Program-made: the position numbers and the translations under genes
Origin: Gnetum montanum
Lineage: Eukaryota; Streptophyta; Gnetopsida; Gnetales; Gnetaceae
DNA: 64,000 nt
Direction: 5' to 3'
Assembly: GCA_015680685.1 (NCBI GenBank)
Contig: MNCI01006934.1
Location: 49,324-113,323 of the forward strand
Notes under the pieces: model-generated
Told to the model about the DNA's origin: nothing
Databases searched by the model: none
What the model saw: the letters and a program-made list of their open reading frames with translations, nothing else
In this document: one piece after another, positions 22,599 to 33,938 of the stretch
Layout: each line of letters opens with the position of its first letter
How positions within the stretch are numbered: the first letter of the stretch is position 1

Positions 22599-23230
22599 TC
22601 ATGGGTTCTCTCTATTTGCATCATCCTTGCCATTCATCCCCACTTCATCTACTTTTGCATCACGTTCCCCTGCGTTGTCCCCTGATAATTCTTCATTCCC
22701 TTCCTCTATGGGCCCTGCACCCTCATCTGGAGCCTGCATCATAGGAATGAAGTAGTCAGCTAGGGCAACAAACGTAAATTACAGCAAAGCATAAGCACCA
22801 ATACAGTAAAAGCGACTAACCTAAGAAGGGCCCGCATCATTCTCAAAGGGTATCCAGTCTAAACTGAGCCTGAGGTGACTCCAGACCTTGTCTACCGTGA
22901 TGTCCATCCAACACCTGTTGCTAGGTTTGGCATCCGCAATAGCAGCTCTCTCCCTTTCGGCGGTCGTCCATCTTGGTGGTCCCGGGGAAAAGGAGACGGT
23001 TGCAGTCTCTCCTATGGGAAGGTCCACTTTCAAGTCAAGAGATTCCATAACCTTTACTTGCTCTTTGAACTTAGTGTAGGCCTCAGAAGCATCAATGGCA
23101 TTTACGAATGCTTCATATGTAAACGCCTTCATAACAGCATCCTTGTACAGTTTTCGATGGGTGTCATTCTCCAGCTTATACATGTGTTTTTGGTTTCTAT
23201 GGTGAAACATCGTGAATTTTGAGACCTCAA
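22599..23230 (-). pseudogene. Antisense gene of element B, 3' part (last two exons)
   Basis: Runs opposite to gag-pol. The larger exon (23230 down to 22821) encodes MFHHRNQKHMYKLENDTHRK, then YEAFVNAIDASEAYTKFKEQ, PGPPRWTTAERERAAIADAK and LSLDWIPFENDAGPS. It ends in TAG directly at a GTTAGT donor. An 87-base intron (22820-22734) ends in GATGCAG. The last exon (22733-22599) encodes an acidic tail, APDEGAGPIEEGNEELSGDN, to a stop. Element C has the same two exons and intron position (29248-29481 and 28872-29168). The upstream side is cut off at 23230 by insertion of C. No function is recognised for this part. Confidence 0.65.
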
Positions 23231-24489
23231 TGATCTAGCAAAGTCTCGAAGTTTAGGCAAAGACTTGTACAAGGGCGACGTCGAAACATCCAGGTGGTGG
23301 AAACATTGGAAATAGTGGCACATCTTAGCACGTTTTCTTTTTTGGCTAAGGGCCAGTTACACTACATAGTTTAGCGTAGTGGACTCTAGAAGGACTAAGA
23401 AGAGACAAGGGATGCACAGACATTTCAATTTTGCAAGTTATCTATGTTATGCCACATTACGCTATGCTGTGTAATGTAATGCAACACAACGTAACACAAG
23501 CAGACGATTGATTTAATCATGACAATGGAGATAGCAAAGTTCAAGCATTGGCGATTCTTACGCCATGATACGCTTTCTAGTGTATTACAGTGTAACCGTA
23601 GGGCAGTTTGTTACCAAAGCTCCAGCAAAGGTAGGCTACGCTATACTACGCTTTAGAGCGTAATGCAATGTAGTGCCACAAACTTCAGCTACAACACATC
23701 AGGTCAACGACATCTTGTGGGTCCAGGACATGTGTCATCTAAACCATGTTTTTCTTCTAATTCTAATCTTATAAATACCCTAGCAGACAATGCTTAAATA
23801 GTTGGCAAGTTGGTAGGTTGACAAGCTGGCAAGTTGGTAAGTTGGCAAGTTTGGCAATTTCTTTTCAGTTAGCAGCTGTTGGCAATTGTTGACAATTTTT
23901 GGCAAGGATTAGCGAGAGAACAAAGGAGAATCAGCAATAGAAAGAACATCAATGGTGACCGATAAGAGCTTTTGATCAGAAACTTCGAGTTAGTAGATAT
24001 TTCGGTTTAGGTTTGAATCCCTTGTGCCTAGATTGGCTAGAACAAGGTAGATCGGCCTTTGCTTGTTGCATTTCTGAATAGCTTTCCTGTTCTGGGCATG
24101 TGCTTCATCTAAACTGAAGTTTTCCTATAATCATTGTAATTCAATGAATTTTCTTATAAGTTAAATCCCAGATCTCGGGATGACACATTCTTTAAGTTCA
24201 ATTCATTGCATCCTATTTACATAAACTTTACAATCATTTTGCATCATTTACATCATCCTCCTCGCCTTCGAGATCATCGATATCATATCTCCCCATTAAA
24301 ATCATCATTTCATGATCCTAGTATTACAAGGTTTACAAGATTAAGTAAGTCCCTATTTGATCGACAAGACTATTTAGGGCACCTTGGATTTGTTTTCTCT
24401 AGCACAGCCCTCGCATGGATCCGAGGTTGGAACTGTGTACGCAGAACTTCGCTCGGTATTTCCAGCGACCAATGTTTTCCATCATTACA
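23231..24489 (+). repeat. Element C 5' LTR
   Basis: 1259 bp from TGATCTAGCAAAG to ATCATTACA, paired with 38726-39936. It has its own CTACGC/ATTACG-type inverted repeats (23449-23495, 23635-23670), a short GGCAAGTTGGTAAGTTGGCAAG repeat near 23810, and TATAAATA at 23770-23777. The end ATTACA parallels GCTACA of element B. Confidence 0.9.
23770..23777 (+). promoter_or_regulatory. TATA box of element C 5' LTR
   Basis: TATAAATA followed by CCCTAGCAGACAATG; the same at 39263-39270 in the 3' LTR. The position and following CCC parallel the element B TATA box. Confidence 0.6.
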
Positions 24490-24496
24490 GGTCTTC

Positions 24497-24515
24497 TAGC
24501 ACTAGAAGGAGGGCC
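24497..24515 (+). other. Element C primer binding site (decayed)
   Basis: TAGCACTAGAAGGAGGGCC, the element B site with TGG to TAG and T to A. It starts seven bases after the LTR. Confidence 0.55.
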
Positions 24516-24745
24516 TAAACCTCCAATCCACCTTTCACAGGTAGTCCTATAAGCTGTCTGTACCCATTTTCGATCAACGTAAACGTAATACCTCCATGGT
24601 TGTTTATGAGATTATGTGGTGTAGATTGGTCACCTCGATGATTCCTTTGGAATCCTGCAAGGTAGAAAGCCCATTTTTCACCTTATTTTGCCTTTGCCTT
24701 TGCTATATTTATCATTGTTGTCATTACTTTCGAGCTACGAAGAGA

Positions 24746-26880
24746 ATGGCTGCATCAACGACCATTGTTGACACTAGTAACCTCGAGAATCCTTGGACTC
24801 TACAAGTTACATCTCCGGTGGTCGAGTCACCAACCAATCCGATGCGACCACACCGATCCCTTAGGATTCAAAACAAAGAGCTTGAGGGACACGCTCAGTG
24901 CAAGGAACATTACAATTTCCTCTGTGCTAAACTTGTGGAAAAGTTGCCCATGTATCCACAAGAACTCAAAGAGAAACGAGAATACAAGTTCATATACTAC
25001 AATGGGAAAGAATTTATTCCTTCGCCTAATGCCACTATACACCTGACAGACCAACAACAATGGATCTTAGATCAAATGCTAATGGCCAAGGCTCCATGAT
25101 GGGTAGGAGGATCTAGATTCCCATTCCGAGGGAGGTAGTCATGCTAGCTTTGCTGTGGCTCCTCCCTCCATGGCATCCCATGTAAATCCGTTGTTTATGA
25201 TCACTACGTTGTTATCATTAACTACCATTGACCGTGTGGTGCATGCATCCCACAAACATCTTTTCTCTCCAGCTACCCTCTCAAGTGGTGTCCCTTCACA
25301 AATCATTTCTCCGCAGCTGCAATTAGCTAATCCATCTCATCGTATACCTGCACCTATGTCACCGTATGTACACACGATACCTACTTCACAATTACACACA
25401 ACGTCTACATTCATCCCAACTCATACAACAGGACCTGCCACTACAACGTGCTAGATTCCAAACACATCATTCCTTGTAGCACAGCCTACGCAAATGTCTC
25501 ATCTCACTCATCATTAGCACCAAGTTTCGCAGATGCTAAACCCCACCGTAGGGTCATTTTCTATCCCCCCAATCATGCAAGCAATGCATCCCATGGCACA
25601 GTCGATGATGGTCACCCCATCTACACCACCTACCAGGTGGTGGATGTCATAAGGGGCAATGCCTGCAGGGGTAGTCCTGATGACATTACATATAGGTCAA
25701 GCTACCACTCCTATCCTGCCACCCAGCATGGCTCCCTCTCCTATTCCACAACCAACCTCTTCGCCCACGGGTCTGGATCAAGCCTTCTAGCTTATTCAAA
25801 CCCTTACTGAGGAGGTTAAACACCTCAAGGTTGCTGGTTCTAACATAATATAGGTTATGGATTTTTACCATGATGATCCTATTAGCCCAGCGGTGCCTAT
25901 TTGTCATAGTCCCCTGGGATGCCACTTCCCCATTTTACAAAATAAAATGGGGAAGGTGATCCCAATGCCCATATGGTCACCTTCAAGTCAGAGTCGTTGT
26001 TATTGCAACAATGGCCACATACCATCATCTATGTCTTTGCTATGTCCCTAACGAGTAAATATTTAGACTGGTATCGAGCACTCCCACGCTCTTCCATCTC
26101 AACCTTGAAAGAGCTGTTAACTCAGTTCGTGACTCATTTCAAATACAACCTGAAACCAGAAGTAACACTGGATCAGCTCATGGAAGTTAAGAAAGATCCA
26201 CTCAAGCCAGTCCAAAAGTTTATATAGTGGTGGAGCGCCACCTTGAATGAAATCAGTGAACCCATCGTGGAGGCTCATCTGTTAGCAATCTTCAAGGGGG
26301 CAGTCAATGACTTCATCAAGTCCAAACTGTATTATCTTGCTCCTTGCTCCCTTAGCCAAGCCTTTGCTCAAACTAAGAGCATTCAAGATGCAGTAGAGGC
26401 TAGCAAAGACCCAATGTATGTAGTCTACAAAAATGCCCACAACAAGGATAAAGACAAAGGCAAAGCCACAACAACGACTGAAGGGGCCAAGAAGAAAAAT
26501 AACAACAAGAAAGTACCTATGACACCTGCTGTTGAGCCCTCAACTAGCTCAAACAGCATCGACCAGGAAAATTTACTTGCCCCTAAGGCATTTCCATAGC
26601 CGAAGCCTAATTTTGAAAGTAAAGACTGCTCAAAATACGTGGCTCTACCTATGAAGCCTTTAAAAATTTTGAAGCAATTACTGGGAACTGGTCATATTCA
26701 ACATAAGAAGGTGTTTGAGGAAGGTCTAAAATGCCATAGATGGCATTGTGAGCTACTTAAGAATCCCTCCTTGGCCTTGCCAAAAAAACCACCAGTTCCC
26801 AAGAACTTTAGCCTAGACCTTTTTTGTGACTATCACAAGCTGTGTGGTCATGACACAGATTACTGCTAGGTATTGAAAGA
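24746..26880 (+). pseudogene. Element C gag
   Basis: Starts MAASTTIVDTSNLENPW after a short leader. Residues 1-117 are open (NKELEGHAQCKEHYNFLCAK, then LMAKAP). A one-base frameshift near 25100 then moves to a Pro-rich region ending LIQTLTEEVKHLKVAG. A second frame change before about 25960 brings in the gag core (SKYLDWYRALPRSSISTLKE, AHLLAIFKGAVNDFIKSKLY). The zinc knuckle CDYHKLCGHDTDYC at about 26826-26867 is intact (C-x2-H-x4-H-x4-C) and is directly followed by a TAG stop. It represents the full-length gag of the family, so it shows what B has lost. Confidence 0.75.
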
Positions 26881-27779
26881 TGACATTCAATGCTTGATCG
26901 ATCAAGGTAAACTGATCTTAGATAGCAGTAGTCTAGTTCATCTAGAAAATTAATCCATGCATGTGTACCAAGACCCATTAAATAGAAATAACGCAAGGTA
27001 CACTATCAACATGGTGGGCATGGAGGGCGATGGCCAAACACAGCCAAAATAACATTTTTTGCTGTGTGTACCTCCTCACCCACCTTAGATGAAAAGCTCA
27101 TCAACATTGATGGGTGCAGCTCAGTGACAACCCTTTGTTCTCTGAGTCCTGCCTTCTACCTTTGTCCCGTAGTCCACCATTGATAAATCTGTGGCCTAGC
27201 CTCCACCCATGCCTAGAGGACCCTTTTTCATCAGGGTACCAAAGTTGTCAGTTGCTCCTGCTAAGCAGGAGTGAATCTCTAAGTCAACGTCCCAATCATA
27301 ACCTAACAGGAAAGGAGAAGGATGTATGACAGCTGATATAGCCAAGGATCAAATTACGCAGGGGTTTCCCAAGCCTATGTTCCTATCCTCAGTGCCCTTG
27401 GCCCCACCCTCTAAAAAAGACGACGCTACACAAACGCAATCATCTTCTTCCAAACCAAGAAAATGCAACCCTCAACCAAAAACTGTTCCTTCCTGAGAGA
27501 TTCATCTCCTAGGACGAATGGAGGAAGAGAAGGGTGATAAACAACCAGATCATGGACGTGATCTCCTCGATGCTTTTATGCAAGTTTAGTAGGCTCTAAA
27601 ACAAAAAAATACAACGTTGAGCCTCTATGACTTGTTGATGATGTCACAAAAGAATTGTGAGGCCATGATTTTCATGTTAACATCCATATCTGTGGATGAG
27701 AGCCTACCAGCGGATGAAGAAGCAATCCATTCCATCATGCTTCCCCTCACTACTGAACAACCTCGACCTCCCTAACTGA
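26881..27779 (+). pseudogene. Element C gag-protease linker
   Basis: In-frame DDIQCLIDQGKLILDSSSLV followed by low-complexity Pro/Ser-rich sequence with several stops and frame changes. Collinear with 20557-21480 of element B. No domain seen. Confidence 0.5.
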
Positions 27780-28447
27780 CTTTTCATGACGCATCCATTA
27801 AGGACAACCTAGAGAAGGGTTAAGTGATAACAGCACCTATGTTCATCACTATCCAGGTTGGCCAATACCAAATCTGGAGAGTACACATAGATGATGGGAC
27901 AGATGCCAATGTCATTCCCTGCCCCATAGTGGATAAACTAGGTTTGATTAACCAGATCAGTCCCACAACAACGTCATGTTTAAAGTCATTCAATGGGATG
28001 TGAGTGCAAGTCAAAGGAATAGTACACATGAACTTCGTAATGGGGGACGAATTCCCCACAGATGTAATGTTTATCGTCTTCAAGGAGATGCCTAGTTTCA
28101 AATTAATCTTGGGGAGGTCCTAGTTAGCTCAATTAAGGGTAGTCTTATCACCTATCCATCAGGAGATCCACTTGCCCTACGTAAGAGGGGAAGTGATCAT
28201 CCACGATGATAAGATGATCCCTTAGGCTGTTAATAACGTAGAAATGGAACAAAGTTCGGAAGTTGAAATCCCCGAAGACTAGTCTCCTATCCCAATACTT
28301 GAACAAGCTAAAAAAGTGGTTGATGACAGCTTGATTTGGGCTGAACTACCTTTTTAGGGGGAAGATGGTGGCATAGAGGAATGGAGTAATAAACCTCCTC
28401 GTCCATACCCATCACCAAAAATCAAAACAATTAAGAAGAAGCTATAG
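27780..28447 (+). pseudogene. Element C aspartic protease
   Basis: Reads MFITIQVGQYQIWRVHIDDG, then TDANVIPCPIVDKLGLINQI, with active site DDGTD. MFIVFKEMPSFKLILGRS, a stop and LAQLRVVLSPIHQEIHLPYV follow. It matches the element B protease residue for residue over most of its length, with D-D-G kept. The tail ends PSPKIKTIKKKL and TAG. Confidence 0.7.
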
Positions 28448-28554
28448 AGCTAGCGGATGAACACGTTGGCGTGACATGTCACATCATTGTTACACGATTT
28501 ACGTTCTCTCTTTTCGCATTGTCCTTATTACGCTTCTTCATACGCACTACTAAC

Positions 28555-28760
28555 TTGCTGCCCGTTATGGCCTAAAATTGGCAAATGTAATTTACTCCTT
28601 TTATGCTTATGATAGCCTAGCCTAAAATGGCCTTAAATTACTTGCAGCCCACCATGGCCTAAAACTAGCAACTTTTTTAATCCTTTACGCTTACAATGGC
28701 CTGGCCCGAAATGGCTTTAAACTATTAATGGCCCGTAGTGGCCTAAAACATGTAATCCTT
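28555..28760 (+). repeat. Post-protease stem-loop repeat array of element C
   Basis: Five or so diverged copies of the GGCC-x-AAATGGCCTAAAACTAGCA unit (for example near 28566, 28620, 28652, 28702 and 28730). Less regular than the array at the same place in B (22147-22430). Confidence 0.6.
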
Positions 28761-28899
28761 CTAACAATATGTTTCGCTTCATAAAAACCAAAATGATTAG
28801 GCCAAATAGATTGAAGAACATCGTCTTTTACTCCATTTCATTACAACAAAATGTTGGCCAATATAGCCATGCTACACATTTCCTTTGTTACCACTTCCA

Positions 28900-29170
28900 C
28901 CTGTGTAGTTCAACTCCATCTCTGTCTTATGAAGATCATCCTCATAAGGACCTTTTTTAAGCTGTATCTCTTTGTGGGGGAAATTCTCTCCACAAGGCTT
29001 GCCCTCATGGTTGCTGTGAGGTTCATTGTCTTTGTGAAGCTCCTCCTCATGGAGATTCTCTTCGTGAGGACCATCATCTCCAATAAAGCCCTACTCATGG
29101 ATACCTTCTTCGTGAGGACCTTCATCTCCATTATGCCCCTCCTCATGAGGATCCTCTTCGTGTCGATCCT
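28900..29170 (-). repeat. Degenerate tandem repeats coding the acidic tail of the element C antisense gene
   Basis: Units of about 50-60 bp recur in the last exon and encode PHEEGHNGDEGPHEEG, then DDGPHEENLHEEELH. Element B has an acidic tail at the same place without this expansion. Confidence 0.5.
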
Positions 29171-32100
29171 ACGATTTGACATGAAGCACATGTTAGCATC
29201 ACCACCAAAACTATGCATAAAAAAAATACAATAGCCCTACAACTCACCTATGATGGTCCTGCATTAGTCGTGAAAGGAATTTGTTCCAGACCAACCCATA
29301 GGCATTGCATGATCTTGTCCTTGGTAAGCTCATACCAAACACCATCTCCTAGATCAGTTCCATCCTTAACCTTCCCCTTTTCCATAGGAGTCCATTGAGG
29401 TGGTTCAGGGAAGAAGGAAGGGACAATGGTTTCTTCGCCAAGGAGGGTTATTTCTCTCTCTGGAGAGGCACGTACTGTCACTTGCTCCTGAATCTTTTTG
29501 TATGCTCCAGAGGCATCGATGACATTGAGGAATAGCCGGAGGGACCTCTCTTCAACAGCAGAATCTCTGTAATGTTGGTGGTAGGTGGCACTCTCTCACT
29601 TGTAAACATGTTTTTGGTCCTTTTATGCCTACGCCCATTCTTGGACCCTCGTACTAAAATCCTTCTAGTCTTGGTTCTTCTGGGCTAGGAGATTCATTTG
29701 CATTCATTGCTCAATAAGCTCACGGCTAGCTTGGACATTGTTTCTGATGATCGTCTAGTAATGGGCATAGTCAATCACAGATGTCTGCCAATTCTCATCA
29801 TTGGCCTCCCGAGCCTAAAAAAATTCATTTTGAGACTCCAGGTCCTCAACCCTACCGGTGAGAAAGGTCTTCTCCTTTTCTAATTTCTGCAACCTCTTCC
29901 AAAGGTCTTCATTGACATCTTAACACTCCCATAAAGAGCGGGCCAAGTGTAATGCATATTTATGCATCTCATCGTAAAGGCTACGTGGCACTTCAGTTAG
30001 CTTTGGTGAGGGTTCAGGAGTAGCATCTAAGTCAACAGGCTCTTTGGGATCCCATCCGAGGCAAGATCTTGCAACATAATAACAGTTAGGTGTAACAAAA
30101 TGATGCAATGTCACAATGCTAACAATCCATGTGTTATAATAGTCACGTACTAATCCCAGGGTTGATTCACTCTAGGTAGCTAATCATTTTGTTCATGATG
30201 TCCTCCATAAAGGCAACTTTATTAAGAGTCTCACTCCAATGTTGAGTTGGTGCCACTGACAAAGGCACATCGCTATTGTCAGAAGTGCCTATTAAGTGAG
30301 AAAAATAATTTTGACATAGTACAGTAGATGTAAAGGGCAATTGAGATGTTATGATAATGTAAAACTCAATTCAACAAAACCCTCAAAGGTAACAGCATGA
30401 GGTTTTCCCTTTGAGGAAAGGTCAGAATCACCGGTGACAAACTGCTTCCCTTTTTTCATTTCATTCGAAGGAACCTTGATGTCCTCTACTTCCATCTCTT
30501 CTTAAAGCACAGGAACCTATGTGCCACCTACGTTACTAACAGGGGCCTCTCTATCCAAAACTGGGGCCCCTTCTTCACGCCGTATAACTATTACCGCTAT
30601 TTCAAGGGTCAACTCCTCTACATCTTTTCCTTTGTCTATCAAACAATACCATTAGCCGAAACATTTACAAACGCTACGTGATGCAACGATGTCCATACGT
30701 AGCGTAATACACATAAACTAATCATACATTCTTCTACTTTCCATCTTGGGGATCGATCCTGCAAAAATTGATTCGCAGCCTCTTTTCCTCTACGTCAGTC
30801 GGGCCAGGAGACTCTACGGTCAGACGATGCTTCATCTGCTTGACTGATGAACTAACTATTTCTTCTGCCAGGTACTTCCCCCTCAATGCACTACTAGTGC
30901 AAGAAGGGAGTGCCCCACCTAGACTATCTTGGCATCGTGCATGAGGCACCACCGGATCCTTAGTCGTAAGTGAAAGTGAATCCTTGATACCTTTAGGGGG
31001 ATCTTGCGACCGAGTGGTGTGGAAAAAGTTCAAAATCCATGGTTTTGAAATCTGGTTATGATCTTGCTGCACCTAGATTCCATCCTTATGAACCACCAAG
31101 AATTTAGCAAAATGCTGAAAGCAGGCTATAAATAAGGTGAAATGCACATTGAAGTAGGACTTAAGCTCATTATGAAGCTTGACCATTTCAGCCTGCAAGC
31201 CTTCAGTGAAGTAGCTGGCCCAATTATACCATGTTCCCTCCTCCATAACCTCCCACATGATCCAAGCCTACTCTATGGTAAGAATTCTTCTCTAAGAGAG
31301 AAACTTGGGGAAGGCACGGGCTTGGAAGAGGGGATAAATGGTATGAGCCACCTCCAGCTAGATTTTATCAGCAAGGATTCCTTTCGCTTCCTTTTTAACC
31401 CTTATCCACTCCTCTATCTCCTTTTGGTGCTTAGAACTCCTCTTTTGCTTTTCTTCTATTGGAGGGCCATCAGAGGAAACACTAGAAAAGTCGACGAATA
31501 GTCAAGCATCAGTATCAAAACTCACACGCATGTTACGCATGCATATGTAAAGACGTTCAGCTTCTTTGCTGAAGGAGTTAACTAGGGTTAACATCTTGGC
31601 TATGGTGACATTGGGCGTTATAGCTAAAAATAGCTCCATCAATCCAGCTTCTTGGAGGTTATTGGTTAGGGTAGCTGAAGATGGACTATGGCTGAGCAAA
31701 CATTGCACTTAATTTATGTCACCATAATGAAAGAAAAGACTGCTTATTTCACGCCTGGAGACCATAACCATGACCTCCCATGATTCCCTAACTGTGAACA
31801 TAAAGTAATGTCTTAGAAAATATAACAAAATAAAATGAATTTGTACATTGTTTCCATTGTTGTAAGATTGTACAATGGACCACCATAGCATAATTTACCA
31901 CATCCTAAGGGTGAAGGAAACACTGGGATTTTCTCCTGCACATCTGCGACAGTGAGAGGAAAATCCAAAGTCCACTCCTTATCCAGCCATCCGAGTCTTT
32001 TGCACTTGGAAAAAAATTTAACATAGTAAGTAGGGTAATGTGGGATTTCAAATTCTAGTTGTCCCATAACACCAGCACTCACATTGCTAATAGAAGTGAA

Positions 32101-32859
32101 CTTCTTTATAGTCGCTTCGGCCGTAGATAATGTATCTGTATCACCTTGGAGACCATGCTCATTGATAAAGAACCTACAAAATAGAATGTGGAAAACTGTT
32201 TATACTTGACATAAATTCAAACAATGGTTAGCACATCATAACGCCATGGAAACACTTACTTGCCTACATAATACACAATGGAAGGTGGATTCTAGAAGTA
32301 GGTCGTAAGATGATGAGCCATGAACAGAGTGTTGTAGGCATGATAATAATTAAACCTGGGCATCTCCCAGATCCAAGATAAATTCTGCAAACCCTGGGTG
32401 CTCTATTCGCGGTCTAGCACCTGCACGGTTTAGATTGAGCCATCCACTAGAAACATCAAGATGCTCTACATTGATCCAACCAGTAGTGTCTCCAGAATGA
32501 CGGTGGCTATCTCGGTCAGTAGATGCAACCAAATAATTATGCTGAAATTACGCAACAAAAATTGCAAAAACTCCCATGCGTCTCTTCAGAACCAAACTGC
32601 CTCCTCCTTTACACAAGCATGATGAGGAGGAACATTGGCCATGGGGACATGTAAATAGCACATAACACCCACAATGTCCAAGATGATTAGGATGGGCTTT
32701 AGCGTAATCTTTTACAAAAAAATGCACCACCATTAGGGAAAGCGATTTAGGCATACTAACAACATAAGAACAAAAAATTTTATTTTTTGACTACGCAACA
32801 CATAGTGTTCCTGTTGCCTTGACTCCTAGAAAATAGCAAGTTATGCTGAAAATGCATTA

Positions 32860-33145
32860 CCGAAACCTCCCAAACCCTTGCGACGATGCAAGGTTTGTCC
32901 TTGACAACAACAATGAAAAGTAAAATCGCATATTGTCTCAATGTGACATGCAACCATTATGGGTGAGACAACGAAACTCTATTTACACTACATAAAGGTA
33001 TGATACCTAGACTCCTCTGGTTATGCATTGCATTTGCACAGTATTGCCCAAGATCACCCAAACCCTTCCAACGGTGCAAGGTTTGTCTCCGACAACGATG
33101 ATAAGGGCAATATCACAAACTACAATAACTTAGCCCGTGCAACCA
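32860..33145. repeat. Diverged duplication inside element C, between antisense exons 1 and 2
   Basis: Two copies of roughly 95 bp around 32867-32965 and 33047-33145. Both contain CCAAACCCTT-CGA-GGTGCAAGGTTTGTC and a final GCAACC. In the antisense gene this would be intron sequence. Confidence 0.5.
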
Positions 33146-33619
33146 GGTATCAATGCCTAACATAATACACATCTTTGAAATAAATACAATTACAACACCA
33201 TAACAATGAAAATAACAATCATGTAGGAGGGTAAAAGGTGACCTACAGGGTGAATGGAGTAGCCTCCCGAGTTTTGACCCTGGCCTTTCAAACTCGCTAC
33301 AAACTCTCCTACACTTCATCAATCTTTGCCAATTTGGCATGTTTGCTTTTGATCTTCGACACCATGGTTACGACTAAACAACCTTCACAAAGTCGTTTGC
33401 TTACGCCTTCCTTCTGTTTTTCCTTCTCCTATAATCAAATTCAAATTCGCAATGTTTACAATCTGCTTTGAGGACGAACCATAAACTTATAAATGTGATG
33501 GTTGAAACTAATTTTTTTCATCTTCGATTAACGTGGAACTTTCCCAAAATGCAGATATGTTAGTGAGGCATGAAGCGTAAAGATCGCAACATTAATCTCA
33601 TAGATATCACATTAATGGC

Positions 33620-33850
33620 GATCTGAAAAGACCCTAAACTGATGCATAGCTTATCATCTCGTAATTCACCGCATTAACTATGGTATGCACAAAATTATAA
33701 ATAAGCTATTGTGACATGCTAGACACGCCACGTTACACCTTTCATAATAGTTCACAGAAGTCTTATGCTAACACCTAGGAAACCAGGCTTACCACTTTCT
33801 TACAAACTATGCATGTTATAACAGTCTGCTAAGACCTTAAACTGGAAATC
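33620..33850 (+). repeat. Pre-RT stem-loop motifs of element C
   Basis: At least two units of the family GGTCTGAAAAGACCTTAAACTAGCA: GATCTGAAAAGACCCTAAACTG near 33619 and GTCTGCTAAGACCTTAAACTGG near 33822. Weaker than the matching array in B (42644-43011). Confidence 0.45.
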
Positions 33851-33938
33851 TTTTGATGTGTATCTCTAGACAACTTTCTATTATTTCAACAAATTAGCAA
33901 AAGACAATGTAACAACCTCCTTTTTTGGTGGTTTTGCA

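Larger units (their letters stand above)
28872..33365 (-). pseudogene. Antisense multi-exon gene of element C (FCP1/NIF-like phosphatase domain plus unknown domains)
   Basis: A minus-strand gene of about 4.5 kb between protease and RT, with seven or more exons. Exon 1 (33365-33243) encodes MVSKIKSKHAKLAKIDEV. Exon 2 (about 32710-32260) encodes KPILIILDIVGVMCYLHVPM, FLQFLLRNFSIIIW and YYHAYNTLF...NPPSIVYYVGK, the order of an FCP1/NLI-interacting-factor HAD phosphatase. An 86-base intron (32259-32174) has GTAAGT and TTTTGTAG. Exon 3 (32173 to about 31878) has GWLDKEWTLDFPLTVADVQE. Exon 4 (31791-30734) is long with a transposon-protein-like region (RLYICMRNMRVSFDTDA). Later exons hold a coiled coil (DLWKRLQKLEKEKTFLTGRV, about 29880). 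The last exon (29168-28872) is acidic. A 79-base intron (29247-29169) has GTGAGT and CGTAG. Several TAG/TAA stops mean it is dead now. The HAD acidic pair (IDDSP-type) reads MAHHL, so catalysis was probably lost. Confidence 0.6.

Noticed and set aside
22875-23222. 115-codon plus-strand ORF
   Set aside because: Opposite strand of the antisense-gene exon, whose minus frame matches C.
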